Assembly: GCF_014647875.1 (NCBI RefSeq)
Contig: NZ_BMQA01000043.1
Span: forward strand, 1 to 63,154
Source of the DNA: Streptomyces brasiliensis
Lineage (GTDB): Bacteria; Actinomycetota; Actinomycetes; Streptomycetales; Streptomycetaceae
Reading direction: 5' to 3'
Length of the DNA: 63,154 bases
The notes beneath the pieces are model-generated. The model was given only the letters and a program-made list of their open reading frames with translations. It ran no database searches and was not told the DNA's origin. Positions 1 through 8,929 of the stretch are shown here, one piece after another. The translations under genes and the position numbers were made by a program. How positions within the stretch are numbered: the first letter of the stretch is position 1; each line of letters starts with the position of its first letter.

Positions 1-122
1 ACACACCGTGACACCATGTCAGTGCCCGAGATGAGGCGCACCGCTCAACTTCGAAGACCCCCTTTGTTCTGTGCCGACGCAAGGACGACGACCGGCGCAC
101 CCGCCGCATGGTCTGGTGCTGC

Positions 123-371
123 TCAAACCAGCATGTCTGGTAGAAGCGCCAGCAGGTGCCGCAGCTTGTCCGTCGGCAGTTGGTGGAGCAGGCCGCCCAG
201 TACTGCCCGGTCGGTCTTCGTAAAGGTCGGCTTGCCGACCTGGCCCTGCAAGTCCAGCAGTTGATGGCGGAGCACCAAAATCTCGATGTCTTTCTCATGG
301 TCGCTCATCGTGAACAAGCGCAGGACCGCAAGGGCTTTCGTCGCAGCGAGGTAGGCCAGATTCAGCAGCAC
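123..371 (-). pseudogene. Truncated transposase (IS3/IS481-like integrase-core protein), N-terminal part
   Basis: The 82-residue reading frame matches the N-terminus of actinobacterial integrase-core (rve) transposases, with the helical segment DIEILVLRHQLLDLQ followed by a TDRAVLGGLLHQLP stretch. It stops before any catalytic DDE residue, whereas the family is about 350 residues long. It is a remnant of an insertion sequence whose remainder is not found next to it. Family assignment is by motif resemblance only. Confidence 0.6.
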
Positions 372-594
372 GACAGCTCATGATGCTGTCCAGACGGTGA
401 GCGGGTGGCAGTTTCACGGTGATCGGCCCCAGCCGTGTAGATCAGCGATCAAGGCCGTGACCTCGGCAGATGATTTCTCGGCACCCGCAATGCCGCTTGA
501 CTTGCGCGGACGGAATTATCGGCACCCACGGGCCATCCCAGCTGTTCGTCCCGCCGGCTTGCCCATGTCGTAGACGACATATATCGTTGGCTTC

Positions 595-965
595 ATGGCT
601 GCCCTGTACGTCATCGAGGTCGAGCCCGAGGTCCGGGCCTGGCTGGAGCTCCTGTCCGGCAAGCTCTACCGCAAGGTCGAGAACTACGCCGAACTGCTGG
701 CCGAGCTGGGGCCACACACCCCGATGCCGTAGCCCGCCCGCTGCGCGACGGCGTGAACGAACTACGCCCCAGCCTGGACGGCGTCGCCACCCGGATCACC
801 TACTGGATCACCGACGACCGACGCATCGTGCGGCTCACCGTGTTCCGCAAGGCCCGACCACACGAGGAAGCCCAGATCAACCGGGCGGTCCAGGCGAAGA
901 AGGAATGCGAAGCCGAGCACGGCCCGGCCCACAGCGAGTTCACCCGCGAGGAAGGAGACCACTGA
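595..965 (+). pseudogene. Frameshifted HigB/RelE-like toxin
   Basis: From the ATG the frame reads a typical N-terminus of the phage-derived Gp49-like/HigB toxin family (EVEPEVRAWLELLSGK) and hits TAG at 730-732 after 45 codons. The -1 frame then continues the same family without interruption (RPLRDGVNELRPSLDG, then RITYWITDDRRIVRLTVF) to a TGA at 963-965. The two halves join at about 729, so one base has been lost or a -1 frameshift is needed for translation. The family are ribosome-dependent mRNA endonucleases encoded upstream of their antitoxin, and that is the arrangement here. No strong slippery heptamer is seen at the join, so inactivation is the simpler reading. Confidence 0.75.
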
Positions 966-1300
966 TGCAACACAGCCGCTGGAAGCTGGCGCGGGAACGC
1001 AAGCTCGTCGACGGATACCGCGAATCGCCCGAGATCGAGCAGGAGCGCCAGGAGCACCGCCTGTCCATGGCCCTGGCCAAGGCCGTCTACGACCGCCGCA
1101 CCGAGCTGGGACTGTCCCAGGCCGAACTGGCCGCCCGCACCGGCCTGACCCAGGCCAAAATCTCCCGCATCGAGGGTTCCGACACCATCCCCACCCTGCC
1201 CCTCCTCGCCAAGCTCGCCAAGGGACTCGACGCCTCACTCAACATCGCCATCGACGCCGACGACGCCCGTGTGACCCTCACCGCCCACAACGCAGCCTGA
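965..1300 (+). CDS. XRE-family HTH antitoxin (HigA-like)
   Basis: This 111-residue protein carries a classic Cro/cI helix-turn-helix at about residues 47-70 (LGLSQAELAARTGLTQAKIS followed by RIEGS). The ATG overlaps the toxin stop as TGATG, a coupling usual for toxin-antitoxin operons. HigA-like antitoxins bind and neutralise the toxin and repress their own promoter. The antitoxin frame is intact while the toxin is frameshifted, as is common when a module decays. The longer frame extending upstream is a shadow over the toxin gene. Confidence 0.8.
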   Translation: MQHSRWKLARERKLVDGYRESPEIEQERQEHRLSMALAKAVYDRRTELGLSQAELAARTGLTQAKISRIEGSDTIPTLPLLAKLAKGLDASLNIAIDADDARVTLTAHNAA

Positions 1301-1442
1301 CCCCGCCCCGCCCCCGGCACACGACACGACCATCGGCCCGAACCGCGGCTCCGGAATGGAACCGGCCCCGGCACCACCAAGGCCGAGACGCAAGCAAAGA
1401 GCAGCCGGCGTGAGAACGGGTGCATACGAGAGGAGTTGTTGC

Positions 1443-1688
1443 GTGCTCAGCCTGGATCTGCATCCGATCTTCCGGAACAACCGCGACATCGAGCTCGCCC
1501 TGCGCCAGTTCCTCTTCGCGGCCGCCCACTCCGGGGATCCGGTCGCCGAGATCATCCCGGGGAAGGGGTCGGGACAGCTCCACAGGCGCGTCCTGGCCTT
1601 CCTCGACCAGAAGCACATCAGGAAGCTGTACGTGCGCCGGGAGACCGATCCGGGCAACACCGGCCGTGTGCTCGTGTACTTCACATAG
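1443..1688 (+). CDS. Stand-alone Smr-domain protein
   Basis: The 81-residue product is almost entirely one Smr (small MutS-related) domain: LDLHP near the N-terminus, EIIPGKGSGQLHRRV in the middle (the family HGKG loop, here PGKG) and a C-terminal RVLVYF strand. The GTG start at 1443 is preferred because a GAGGAG ribosome-binding site sits about 8 bases upstream; an earlier in-frame start at 1356 would add an unstructured basic tail. Smr domains are known DNA or RNA nicking endonucleases or ribosome-rescue factors. The first histidine of the family LDLHG/HGKG pair is kept, the second is proline. Confidence 0.65.
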   Translation: MLSLDLHPIFRNNRDIELALRQFLFAAAHSGDPVAEIIPGKGSGQLHRRVLAFLDQKHIRKLYVRRETDPGNTGRVLVYFT

Positions 1689-1734
1689 CCACGCCCGTAC
1701 CGCTTCAGAATTGCCGCACATTCCTTGGCCGGAA

Positions 1735-1784
1735 GGGTGTGTCAAGTTAACGGCCCTGTCTCGCTTTCGGTGGTGACGGAGCGT
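1735..1784 (+). repeat. Left terminal inverted repeat of the ISL3 element
   Basis: This 50-bp segment matches the reverse complement of 3315-3364 at 49 of 50 positions. It includes the block GGCCCTGTCTCGCTTTCGG. Confidence 0.8.
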
Positions 1785-1789
1785 GGCTG

Positions 1790-3291
1790 CTATCCGAGGA
1801 GGATGCGGTGGCGAAGCAGGGTGAAGCCTGCTCGTCCGTGCATCTGGCGTGCGATCCGTTTGGTCTTGGTGTTGACGCCCTCGGTGGGGCCGTTGCTGTA
1901 CGGAAGCGTGAGCCCGGCGATCACGGCGTCGATGTCCCGGTCCAGGCCCCGGGTGAAGGCATGCAGATGGGGCAGGTCAGCTGCTCGGACTTGGGCGATC
2001 CAGCCCGTGAGCGCGTCGGCGTTGTCGGCGTGCGGCGTAAGGAGCGGGGCGAAGTCCCTGATGATGGTTGCCAGTTGGGTCATCTCGGGGCAGGCGGTGG
2101 TGATCTTGGCCAGGAGCTGGTGTTGCTCGGCCTTGAGGTTGTCGGGCCTGGTCAGCAGCATCCGGGCGAGCCTGCGCGGGGAGATATGGCTGCGGTCGGC
2201 GTCCGCGCGGCCCTGGTTGATGTACTTGTGCAGGAGGTTCAGGCAGCCCGTGAAGCCGAGGGCTTTGATCTCTTCGAAGAGGTGCTTGACGGGGATGCTG
2301 GGGTCCTCGGCCCGGCGTTTGCGAAGGTGCTCGCGGTAGGGGTCGACGAGGCTGGCGCGGTACTTGGGAACGCGGAGCATGCGCTCGGGCCGGTCGGCGC
2401 GGGCGTAGCGTTTGACGGTGTTCAGGGCCAGTTGGAGGCGGCGGGCGCATTCGAGCAGGCCGACGCCCTGGTCGAGCAGGCCGCGGACCTGGTGCCAGCG
2501 AGGGGTGCGTCCAGCACGGTGGCCCAACAGGTGCTGTGCGCCTTGACCTCACTCAGGGCGGCTTCGCACAGGTTGTGCCACATATGCCACCGGTCCGCGA
2601 CCTGCACGGCGTCAGGCAGGGCACGACGGATGGCCTCAGCGTAAGTCGCCGAGCCGTCACGGCATACGATCTCGACGCCCGGATGCTCGCGCAGCCACGC
2701 CTCCAGAGTGTCGGCCGTGCGGTCGGGCAGCACGTCGATCCGCTCATGCGTCTCGGCGTCGATGATCACGGTGGCGTAGCGGTGCCGCCGGCGCAGTGCG
2801 AAGTCGTCGACGCCGATCACACGGGGCACCCGCCCAGTGGACAACGGGATCCGCAGCAGGGCGCGCAGGGCCGTGTGACGCGACAGGCTCACCGCCAATA
2901 TCGCCAGCAGACGTGCCCCGGCCCGGCCCGCTAACTCCTTGACCACGGCCTTGACTTGCCTGGTCAGGCGGGTCGTACGCCGCTGGTACCGGTCCAGGAC
3001 ACCGGGCACCTGTTCGCGGAAGGTGTGGCGACAGCCGCGGGTGGGGCACACCAGACGCCGCACCCGCACACGGACCACCACCCGTCGTTCATCGACCGGC
3101 ACGTCCGCGACTGTCCGCCAGTGATAACCGTGCACGCGTTCCGACCGGGCCCCGCACACCGGGCAGACCGCGGTGTCCCGCGGAGTCCGTGCCCGCACCA
3201 CGATCCGCTCACCTTCGTCGACTACATCCTCGATGACCAGCGGGGGCAGGCCCGAAAAGACCGTCTGCACGAACTCGTTGACATCCTTCAC
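1790..3291 (-). pseudogene. ISL3-family transposase, frameshifted
   Basis: The N-terminal frame (3291 down to about 2520) has the ISL3 zinc-binding cysteines (CPVCGARS and CPTRGCRHTF) and the RVIGVDDFALRRRHRYAT and DRWHMWHNLCEA segments that contain catalytic aspartates. The C-terminal half (2527 down to 1790) is in a different frame and holds the family tail PYSNGPTEGVNTKTKRIARQ. Both halves are recognisable, so a single frameshift near 2500-2527 separates them. Confidence 0.8.
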
Positions 3292-3314
3292 GCGAATATC
3301 AACGACCCATCACG

Positions 3315-3364
3315 ACGCTCCGTCACCACCGAAAGCGAGACAGGGCCGTTAAGTTGACACACCC
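3315..3364 (-). repeat. Right terminal inverted repeat of the ISL3 element
   Basis: Mate of the repeat at 1735-1784, one mismatch in 50 bp, lying just beyond the transposase start. Confidence 0.8.
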
Positions 3365-3388
3365 GTCCGGGCCCCGCACTGGACGTCG

Positions 3389-3601
3389 TTAGAGCTCGCG
3401 GGGCAGGAAGGTGACGGTGCGGGCGTCGGTGCGGGTGCAGGCGGCCTTCATCGGACACCAGACGGCCCTGGAGATGGGCGTGGCGCCGACGAGGCTGCAG
3501 AGGGTGAGCATGGCCTCGGCGCGCGCTTCCTCGGAGTCGTTGGCCGGTTTGATGAGGATCGCGTGGGGGACAATCTCGGCGATCTTTTGGCTGAGGAGCA
3601 C
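3389..3601 (-). CDS. Small unknown protein
   Basis: This 70-residue frame begins with GTG six bases after a GAGGAG-type ribosome-binding site and ends in TFLPREL. The composition is not obviously that of an antisense shadow. I do not recognise a family. It is wedged between the ISL3 element and an IS630 remnant and may be the tail of a gene cut by transposition. Confidence 0.35.
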   Translation of the reverse strand: MLLSQKIAEIVPHAILIKPANDSEEARAEAMLTLCSLVGATPISRAVWCPMKAACTRTDARTVTFLPREL

Positions 3602-3632
3602 ATCGGGCTCCTCGCCGGTTCCGCCGCCCTGA

Positions 3633-4085
3633 TCAGATCAGACCGGTGGGTGGCAGACAGCCGTCGACCAGATGGGGCCGGTGCTGGATCTTCTTCAGCT
3701 TCCGCTTGATCACGCGGGTCAGGTGCGTGAGGTCGGCGGCGGCGAAGTCGGCCAGGTGCCGCTTGAGGAGCGACCAGATCCCCTCGGCCGGGTTCAGCTC
3801 CGGTGCGTAGGAGGGCATCTGGAAGATCTGTAACCAGTCCTGGTGTTCCTCGGCGAAGTCGGCCAGCTCCTTCACCAGGTGCACGTTCAGGTTGTCCCAG
3901 CACCACACCACCGGGGTACCGAGCTGCACGTGGGTCATGACGATCAGATCGCGGTACTGGCGCCAGGAGAACGCCTTCGGCTCGCTCCGGCGCCCGTGCC
4001 AGATGTGCAGCTTGAAGAAGAACCGGGAGCGGTGCCCAGCGCGGTAGCAGACCCGGCACCCACCGGGTGTCGGCTGAGGGCAACG
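3633..4085 (-). pseudogene. IS630-family transposase, C-terminal half
   Basis: The frame runs without a start codon from near 4085, through a FFFKLHIWHGRRSEPKAFSW segment, VVWCWDNLNVH (second catalytic aspartate region) and FQMPSYAPELNPAEGIWSLL (third catalytic acid region), to a natural-looking C-terminus. The first third, including the first catalytic aspartate, is missing next to the LysR gene. Confidence 0.8.
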
Positions 4086-4097
4086 ACCGCAGACCGC

Positions 4098-4979
4098 TCA
4101 AAAGAGCCGGCGGATGACCTCGACCGCGCGAGCCAGGTGGGGTTCGTTGCGGTCGGCGCGGTGGGCGACGGCCAGTTCGATCACCGCAGCCGGGCGTACC
4201 AGGAGTCGGTAGGCGACACCGTCGAGCGCGAGCGCGGTCACCGGCTCGGGCGCGACCGCGACTCCGAGGCCGCCGGCGACCAGGGTGATGAGCGTCGAGG
4301 TCTCCCCGACCTCGTGCCGGATGCGCGGCTCGACGCCGGCATCGCGGAGGACGCGGAACACGACGTCGTGCATCACCGAGTGGCGGTCCGCCGAGTGGAC
4401 GATCAGGTCGACGCCTGCGAGGTCGGCGGCGTGCACCCGGGTCTTCGCTGCGAGTGGATGCTCGGCTGGGAGCGCCACCACGAGGCGGTCCCGGCGCAGG
4501 GCGTGAACGGCGAGGGACGGGTCGGCCGCGGGCGGGCGCAGCAGGGCCACGTCGATCGCGCCGCTGCGCAGCGCCTCCACCTGATCCGGCGCGAGCATCT
4601 CGCCGCGGAAGGAGAAGTCGATGCCCGGCAGCTCGGTGGCGAGCTGGCGCGACAGGGTGGGCAGCAGGCTGTACGTGGCCGAGCCGACGCAGCCGAGGGT
4701 GAGGTGACCGACCGCACCGGCGGCGACCCGGCGGGCGTGGTGGGCGGCCTCGTCGACCTCGGCGAGAATCGCCTGCGCCCGGTCAAGGTAGGCGCGGCCG
4801 GCGTCGGTGAGGTCGACCCGACGTGTCGTGCGGTGGAACAGAGCGATACCGAGCTCGCCCTCGAGCTGCCGGATCGCCTGCGAGAGCGGCGGCTGTGCCA
4901 TGTGGAGCCGCTCGGCCGCGCGCCTGAAGTGGCGCTCTTCCGCGACGGCGATGAAGTAGCGGAGTTGCCGCAGATCCAT
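4098..4979 (-). CDS. LysR-family regulator of the pca genes
   Basis: The 293-residue protein starts with a LysR winged helix-turn-helix (residues 1-60, MDLRQLRYFIAVAEERHF, AQPPLSQAIRQLEGELG) followed by a periplasmic-binding-protein-like effector domain (about 90-290). It is divergent from pcaF with a 70-bp gap, the usual LysR arrangement, so it probably activates pcaF-pcaI-pcaJ in response to a pathway intermediate such as muconate or 3-oxoadipate (inference). It resembles the second LysR protein of the window (19275-20183) in the DNA-binding domain, so the two may share operator logic. Confidence 0.85.
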   Translation of the reverse strand: MDLRQLRYFIAVAEERHFRRAAERLHMAQPPLSQAIRQLEGELGIALFHRTTRRVDLTDAGRAYLDRAQAILAEVDEAAHHARRVAAGAVGHLTLGCVGSATYSLLPTLSRQLATELPGIDFSFRGEMLAPDQVEALRSGAIDVALLRPPAADPSLAVHALRRDRLVVALPAEHPLAAKTRVHAADLAGVDLIVHSADRHSVMHDVVFRVLRDAGVEPRIRHEVGETSTLITLVAGGLGVAVAPEPVTALALDGVAYRLLVRPAAVIELAVAHRADRNEPHLARAVEVIRRLF

Positions 4980-4991
4980 AGTTTCAGCATT

Positions 4992-5011
4992 TCAATCGAG
5001 ATAGATATTGA
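4992..5011. promoter_or_regulatory. Putative LysR operator between the LysR gene and pcaF
   Basis: An exact dyad TCAAT-N10-ATTGA lies in an AT-rich island (about 4985-5025) within otherwise GC-rich DNA, midway between the divergent starts. LysR sites are short dyads of this general form (T-N11-A type). Confidence 0.5.
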
Positions 5012-5049
5012 TACTTCACCATATCGGCGGCACGGTCTAGCGTCGAGGC

Positions 5050-6246
5050 ATGAACAGCGCATTCCTCTACGCCGCCACGCGGACGCCGTTCGGCAAGTTC
5101 AACGGCGCGCTGGCCGACATCCGGCCCGACGATCTGGCCGCCACTGCGATCAGCGGCGTGCTCACGCAGACGCCCTCGCTGGACCCCGCCGCGATCGACG
5201 AGGTCGTCTGGGGCAACGCCAACGGCGCCGGCGAGGAGAACCGCAACGTCGGCCGGATGGCCGCGCTGCTGGCCGGTCTGCCGACCAGCGTACCCAGCAC
5301 GACGATCAACCGGCTGTGCGGTTCGAGCCTGGATGCGGCGATGACCGGCTCCCGCATGATCGAGACGGGCGACGCCGACGTCGTCCTCGTGGGCGGTGTC
5401 GAGTCGATGACGCGAGCGCCGTGGGTGCTGCCCAAGCCGTCGCGGGCCTTCCCGGCGGGCGACGTCACCGCGGTGTCGACGACGCTCGGCTGGCGGCTGG
5501 TCAACCCGCGGATGCCGAAGGAATGGACCGTCTCGCTGGGAGAGTGCAACGAGCAGCTCCAGGAGCGCTTCGGCATCACCCGCGAGCGTCAGGACGAGTT
5601 CGCGGTCCGCTCTCACCGGCTCGCGCACCAGGCGTGGGAGGACGGCTTCTACAACGCGCTGGTCACCCCGGTAGCCGACCTGGGCCGTGACGAGGGCATT
5701 CGCGCGGACTCAAGCACCCAAAAGCTGGCCGGGCTCAAGCCTTCGTTCCGGCCGAACGGCACCATCACCGCGGGCAACGCCTCCCCGCTCTCCGATGGCG
5801 GCTCCGCGGTGCTCCTCGGCAGCGAGTCGGCGGCAGCGGCCATCGGCCGCGACCCGCTCGCCCGGATCCTCGGCAAAGGCGCGATGGCGCTGGACCCGCA
5901 GGAATTCGGCTACGCCCCGGTCGAGGCCGCCAACCGGGCTCTCGCCCGCGCCGGGATCACCTGGGACCAGGTCGGTGCTGTCGAGCTCAACGAGGCGTTC
6001 GCTGTCCAGTCGCTGGCCTGCGTCGACGCCTGGCTCAAGGACGGCCTGCGCGAACCCGGAATCGTCAACCAGCGCGGCGGGGCCATCGCGATCGGGCACC
6101 CGCTGGGCGCCTCCGGCGGCCGCCTCCTCGGGACCCTGGCTGCTGTCCTGAAGGAACGCCGCGAACGGTACGGCGTGGCCGCGATCTGCATCGGCGTCGG
6201 CCAGGGACTGGCCGTCGTCCTGGAGAACCTCGAGGTGTCGAAGTGA
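5050..6246 (+). CDS. pcaF: 3-oxoadipyl-CoA thiolase
   Basis: The 398-residue protein is a full-length type II thiolase with the acyl-accepting cysteine at residue 90 (NRLCGSSLDA), the histidine at about 350 (GHPLGASGGR) and the second cysteine at about 380 (CIGVGQGLA). It would cleave 3-oxoadipyl-CoA with CoA into succinyl-CoA and acetyl-CoA, the last step of the 3-oxoadipate pathway. Acetoacetyl-CoA thiolases share these motifs, but coupling to CoA-transferase genes (the pcaI start overlaps the pcaF stop) and the nearby ben and cat genes favour PcaF. Confidence 0.88.
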   Translation: MNSAFLYAATRTPFGKFNGALADIRPDDLAATAISGVLTQTPSLDPAAIDEVVWGNANGAGEENRNVGRMAALLAGLPTSVPSTTINRLCGSSLDAAMTGSRMIETGDADVVLVGGVESMTRAPWVLPKPSRAFPAGDVTAVSTTLGWRLVNPRMPKEWTVSLGECNEQLQERFGITRERQDEFAVRSHRLAHQAWEDGFYNALVTPVADLGRDEGIRADSSTQKLAGLKPSFRPNGTITAGNASPLSDGGSAVLLGSESAAAAIGRDPLARILGKGAMALDPQEFGYAPVEAANRALARAGITWDQVGAVELNEAFAVQSLACVDAWLKDGLREPGIVNQRGGAIAIGHPLGASGGRLLGTLAAVLKERRERYGVAAICIGVGQGLAVVLENLEVSK

Positions 6247-6938
6247 GCCGCACCGCCGTGCTGGAATCGACCGACGAGGCCGTCGCCGGGATTGAGGACG
6301 GCTCCACCATCCTGGTCGGTGGCTTCGGCCTGGCCGGGATGCCGTTCGACCTCATCGACGCCCTCATCCGGCAAGGCGCGAAGGATCTCACGATCGTCTC
6401 CAACAACGCCGGCAACGGCAACGTCGGACTGGCGGCGCTGCTCGCGGCCGGCCGGGTCCGCAAGGTGCTCTGCTCCTTCCCACGGCAGGTCGACTCCTAC
6501 GTCTTCGACACGCTTTACCGCGAGGGGAAGATCGAGCTCGAGGTCGTGCCCCAGGGCAACCTCGCCGAGCGGATGCGGGCCGCCGGCGCCGGAATCGGCG
6601 CGTTCTACTGCCCGACCGCGGTCGGCACCCCGCTCGCCGAGGGCAAGGAAGTGCGCACCATCGACGGACGCGACTACCTGCTGGAGTACCCGATCAAGGG
6701 CGACTACGCCCTCATCTCCGCGCACCGGGCCGACCCGATCGGCAACCTTGCCTACCGCAAGACCGCCCGCAACTTCGGCCCCGTGATGGCGACCGCCGCC
6801 ACCACCACGATCGTCCAGGTCGACGAGGTCGTCCCGCTCGGCGGGCTCGACCCGGAAGCGGTCGTCACGCCGTCCATCTACGTCGACCGCATCATCCCGG
6901 TCAAGGCCCGTCACTACACCGTCCAGGGGGCACGATGA
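6243..6938 (+). CDS. pcaI: 3-oxoadipate CoA-transferase, subunit A
   Basis: This 231-residue protein is a class I CoA-transferase alpha subunit, with the glycine-rich ILVGGFGLAGMP loop at residues 24-34 and the family segment CSFPRQVDSYVFDTLY. With subunit B it moves CoA from succinyl-CoA to 3-oxoadipate. The start overlaps the pcaF stop by 4 bases and its own stop overlaps the subunit B start by 4 bases, so the three genes form one coupled operon. A related acetoacetate CoA-transferase role cannot be excluded from motifs alone. Confidence 0.87.
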   Translation: MSRTAVLESTDEAVAGIEDGSTILVGGFGLAGMPFDLIDALIRQGAKDLTIVSNNAGNGNVGLAALLAAGRVRKVLCSFPRQVDSYVFDTLYREGKIELEVVPQGNLAERMRAAGAGIGAFYCPTAVGTPLAEGKEVRTIDGRDYLLEYPIKGDYALISAHRADPIGNLAYRKTARNFGPVMATAATTTIVQVDEVVPLGGLDPEAVVTPSIYVDRIIPVKARHYTVQGAR

Positions 6939-7627
6939 CCACCGACGCCACCGCCTCGACACGCTCGGCGTCCACGAGCGAGGCGCCGATGACCATGGAC
7001 CATCCGCTCAGCATGGACGAGCTGGCCGCCGTGATCGCGCGGGACATCCCGGCGGGCGCGTTCGTCAACCTCGGCATCGGCCGGCCCACCAAGATCGCCG
7101 ACCACCTGCCCGAGGAACTCGGCGTCGTCCTCCACACCGAGAACGGCATGCTCGGCATGGGGCCGAAGGCCGAGGGCGCCCAGATCGACCCCGACCTCAC
7201 CAACGCCGGCAAGGTCCCGGTCACCGAGCTGCCGGGGGCGGCGTACTTCCACCACGCCGACTCCTTCGCCATGATGCGCGGCGGCCACCTCGACGTCTGC
7301 GTGCTCGGCGCCTACCAGGTCTCCGAGCACGGTGACCTGGCCAACTGGCACACCGGCAAGCCAGACGACATTCCCGCCGTCGGCGGCGCGATGGACCTCG
7401 CCATCGGAGCCAAGGACGTCTACGTGATGATGACGCTCTTCACGAAATCCGGTGCACCCAAACTGGTCCCGCAGTGCACCTACCCGCTCACCGGCATCGG
7501 CTGCGTCAGCCGGGTCTACACCGAGGTCGCCACCTTCGACCTGCGGCCCCACGGCGTCCACGTGCTGGAGACCTACGGCACCACCCTCAACGAGCTGCGC
7601 TCACGCCTCGACGTCGAGCTGCACTGA
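6935..7627 (+). CDS. pcaJ: 3-oxoadipate CoA-transferase, subunit B
   Basis: The 230-residue beta subunit has the catalytic glutamate at residue 69 in TENGMLGMGP and the upstream NLGIGRPTKIAD loop. The first 20 or so residues are a low-complexity extension; an internal ATG at 6989 or 6995 would remove it, but the ATGA overlap with pcaI supports the longer form. It forms the transferase with subunit A. Downstream lies only transposon and gene debris, so the operon ends here. Confidence 0.87.
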   Translation: MTTDATASTRSASTSEAPMTMDHPLSMDELAAVIARDIPAGAFVNLGIGRPTKIADHLPEELGVVLHTENGMLGMGPKAEGAQIDPDLTNAGKVPVTELPGAAYFHHADSFAMMRGGHLDVCVLGAYQVSEHGDLANWHTGKPDDIPAVGGAMDLAIGAKDVYVMMTLFTKSGAPKLVPQCTYPLTGIGCVSRVYTEVATFDLRPHGVHVLETYGTTLNELRSRLDVELH

Positions 7628-7686
7628 CCTCCTCAGGCCCGCACCTGTCGCTCCGGTTCCTGTGGGCGCAGCAATCGCGCTCGTCA

Positions 7687-8234
7687 TCAATCGTGGTCCG
7701 TGAGCTGCTTGTCCAGTTTCCGGATCTCGGCGACCAGATCCCCGGCGATGTCCTTGCGAACGGTCTCGACGTCGCCAGCGGGACGGACGGACCGCAGCAG
7801 TTTGGCGGCCAGGTCCGCGGACAGCTGGATCGGGGCGCCTCCGGGCAGCAGATCACCCAGCAGCGCGTGGAGCTGATTGACCGTGCGTACCCGGGCCTGG
7901 GCCAGGTTCACACGCCGTTCGTCCACAAGAGCCAGCGCCGTGGTGTGATCCTCGGGCTCGACATCTCGTCCGTCTCCCTGCAGACAGGCGACGGTGGCCG
8001 CGGCCGCGGCGTCGATCCGGTCGTTCTTGCGCCGTCCACGGCGGGAGAGCCCACGCACCCGACTGGTCGCCGCGGCAGGCACGTCGACAACGCTCTCGCC
8101 GCGGGCGATGAGCCGCTGAGCGAGATGCCGGCCCAGTCCGTTGGCGTTCTCCACCGCCCACTTCCGCTGCGGCCACCGCTTGGCCCAGGCCAGCAGCTGC
8201 CGGTAATCCGTCAGGCTCGCCTCGATCCGCATCG
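7687..8234 (-). pseudogene. IS110-family transposase, internal fragment
   Basis: About 180 residues of an IS110 DEDD transposase are readable, including RKWAVENANGLGRHLAQRL and RRGRRKNDRIDAAAAATVA. The N-terminal start and the whole C-terminal Transposase_20 domain are missing. It is joined in frame with neighbouring debris and interrupts a short-chain dehydrogenase gene. Confidence 0.75.
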
Positions 8235-8350
8235 TCCAGGTCGGTGACCGCGACCTTGGCGCCCTCAACCGCGAACAGTTCTGCGGTCGCTCGGCCCATG
8301 CCCATTGCGGCTCCAGTGATCAGGGCGACCTTGTTCTCCAGACGTCCCAT
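8234..8350 (-). pseudogene. Short-chain dehydrogenase, N-terminal stub
   Basis: Only about 39 residues remain: an SDR Rossmann start with the NAD-binding motif VALITGAAMGMGRATAELF and the acidic VTDLDD end of beta-2. Sequence then changes to the IS110 fragment. The stub has a sensible ATG, and a monooxygenase fragment follows upstream, so the two may once have been one operon. Confidence 0.75.
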
Positions 8351-8376
8351 GCCGATTCCCTTTCCCCGTCTAGTTC

Positions 8377-8727
8377 TCAGGCCTTGACCGACTGGTTGGC
8401 CAGGAAGGAGCGGTAGCCGTCCGCCTCAGCTGCACGGCAGAACTGCTGATACACCTGTCCGCCGCCCATGTAGACCTGGAACTCCTCCGGCTTGCCGGGG
8501 AGGTTGTCGCCCAGGAACCATGCCTTGGCCTTCTTGCCCTCGGAGTACATGACGGTGGCCTTGCCGGCCCGCTCGGTCTCCTCCATCCACCACGTCTCCG
8601 ACTCGGGGGTGGCCTCGAGGAACGGCACGTCGTTCTCACGCGCCCACGCGATGGCCCTCTGAAGCCACTGGGCGCCGAGCTGGATCGGGACCGGCAGATT
8701 CGAGTACGGCGTCTGCGGGCGCCGTGG
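8377..8727 (-). pseudogene. Baeyer-Villiger monooxygenase, C-terminal fragment
   Basis: The frame continues upstream of any start codon from about 8727 and reads the C-terminal signature of flavin Baeyer-Villiger monooxygenases: NLPVPIQLGAQWLQRAI, LEATPESETWWMEE, and AWFLGDNLPGKPEEFQVYMG followed by GYRSF. Full-length enzymes are 500-600 residues, so only the last fifth survives. The upstream edge merges into unrelated sequence. With the dehydrogenase stub it suggests a lost ketone or cyclic-alcohol degradation step. Confidence 0.7.
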
Positions 8728-8929
8728 TGCACCGCATCCTGCGGACGCTCACGGCGAAGGGCACGGCGGGCACGACGTGTGAGGCCGGATGGCCCCGGGC
8801 ACGCCGGTGCCCGTCCTGCAGCTGCCTGAACTCGAACCAAACAACCTCGCCAGGGAAAAGCGCTCTTTAAAGCGTGTTGCACAAGGCCGTGAACTGGCAG
8901 CTTGAGGGTGGCGTTGGCTCAGTTCCGGA

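Larger units (their letters stand above)
1735..3364. mobile_element. ISL3-family insertion sequence, decayed
   Basis: The element is bounded by 50-bp inverted repeats that differ at a single base and encloses an ISL3-type transposase on the minus strand. No convincing 8-bp target duplication is seen at the ends as defined here. The transposase frame is broken, so the element probably cannot move by itself, although the ends look intact. Confidence 0.8.

Noticed and set aside
595..965. Programmed -1 frameshift in the HigB-like toxin
   Set aside because: No clear slippery heptamer or downstream stem was found at the join, so gene decay is preferred.
3843..5690. A 615-residue plus-strand open frame across the LysR gene and pcaF
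   Set aside because: It is antisense to the LysR gene and out of frame with pcaF; the high GC content keeps such shadow frames open. Its product has no recognisable motif.
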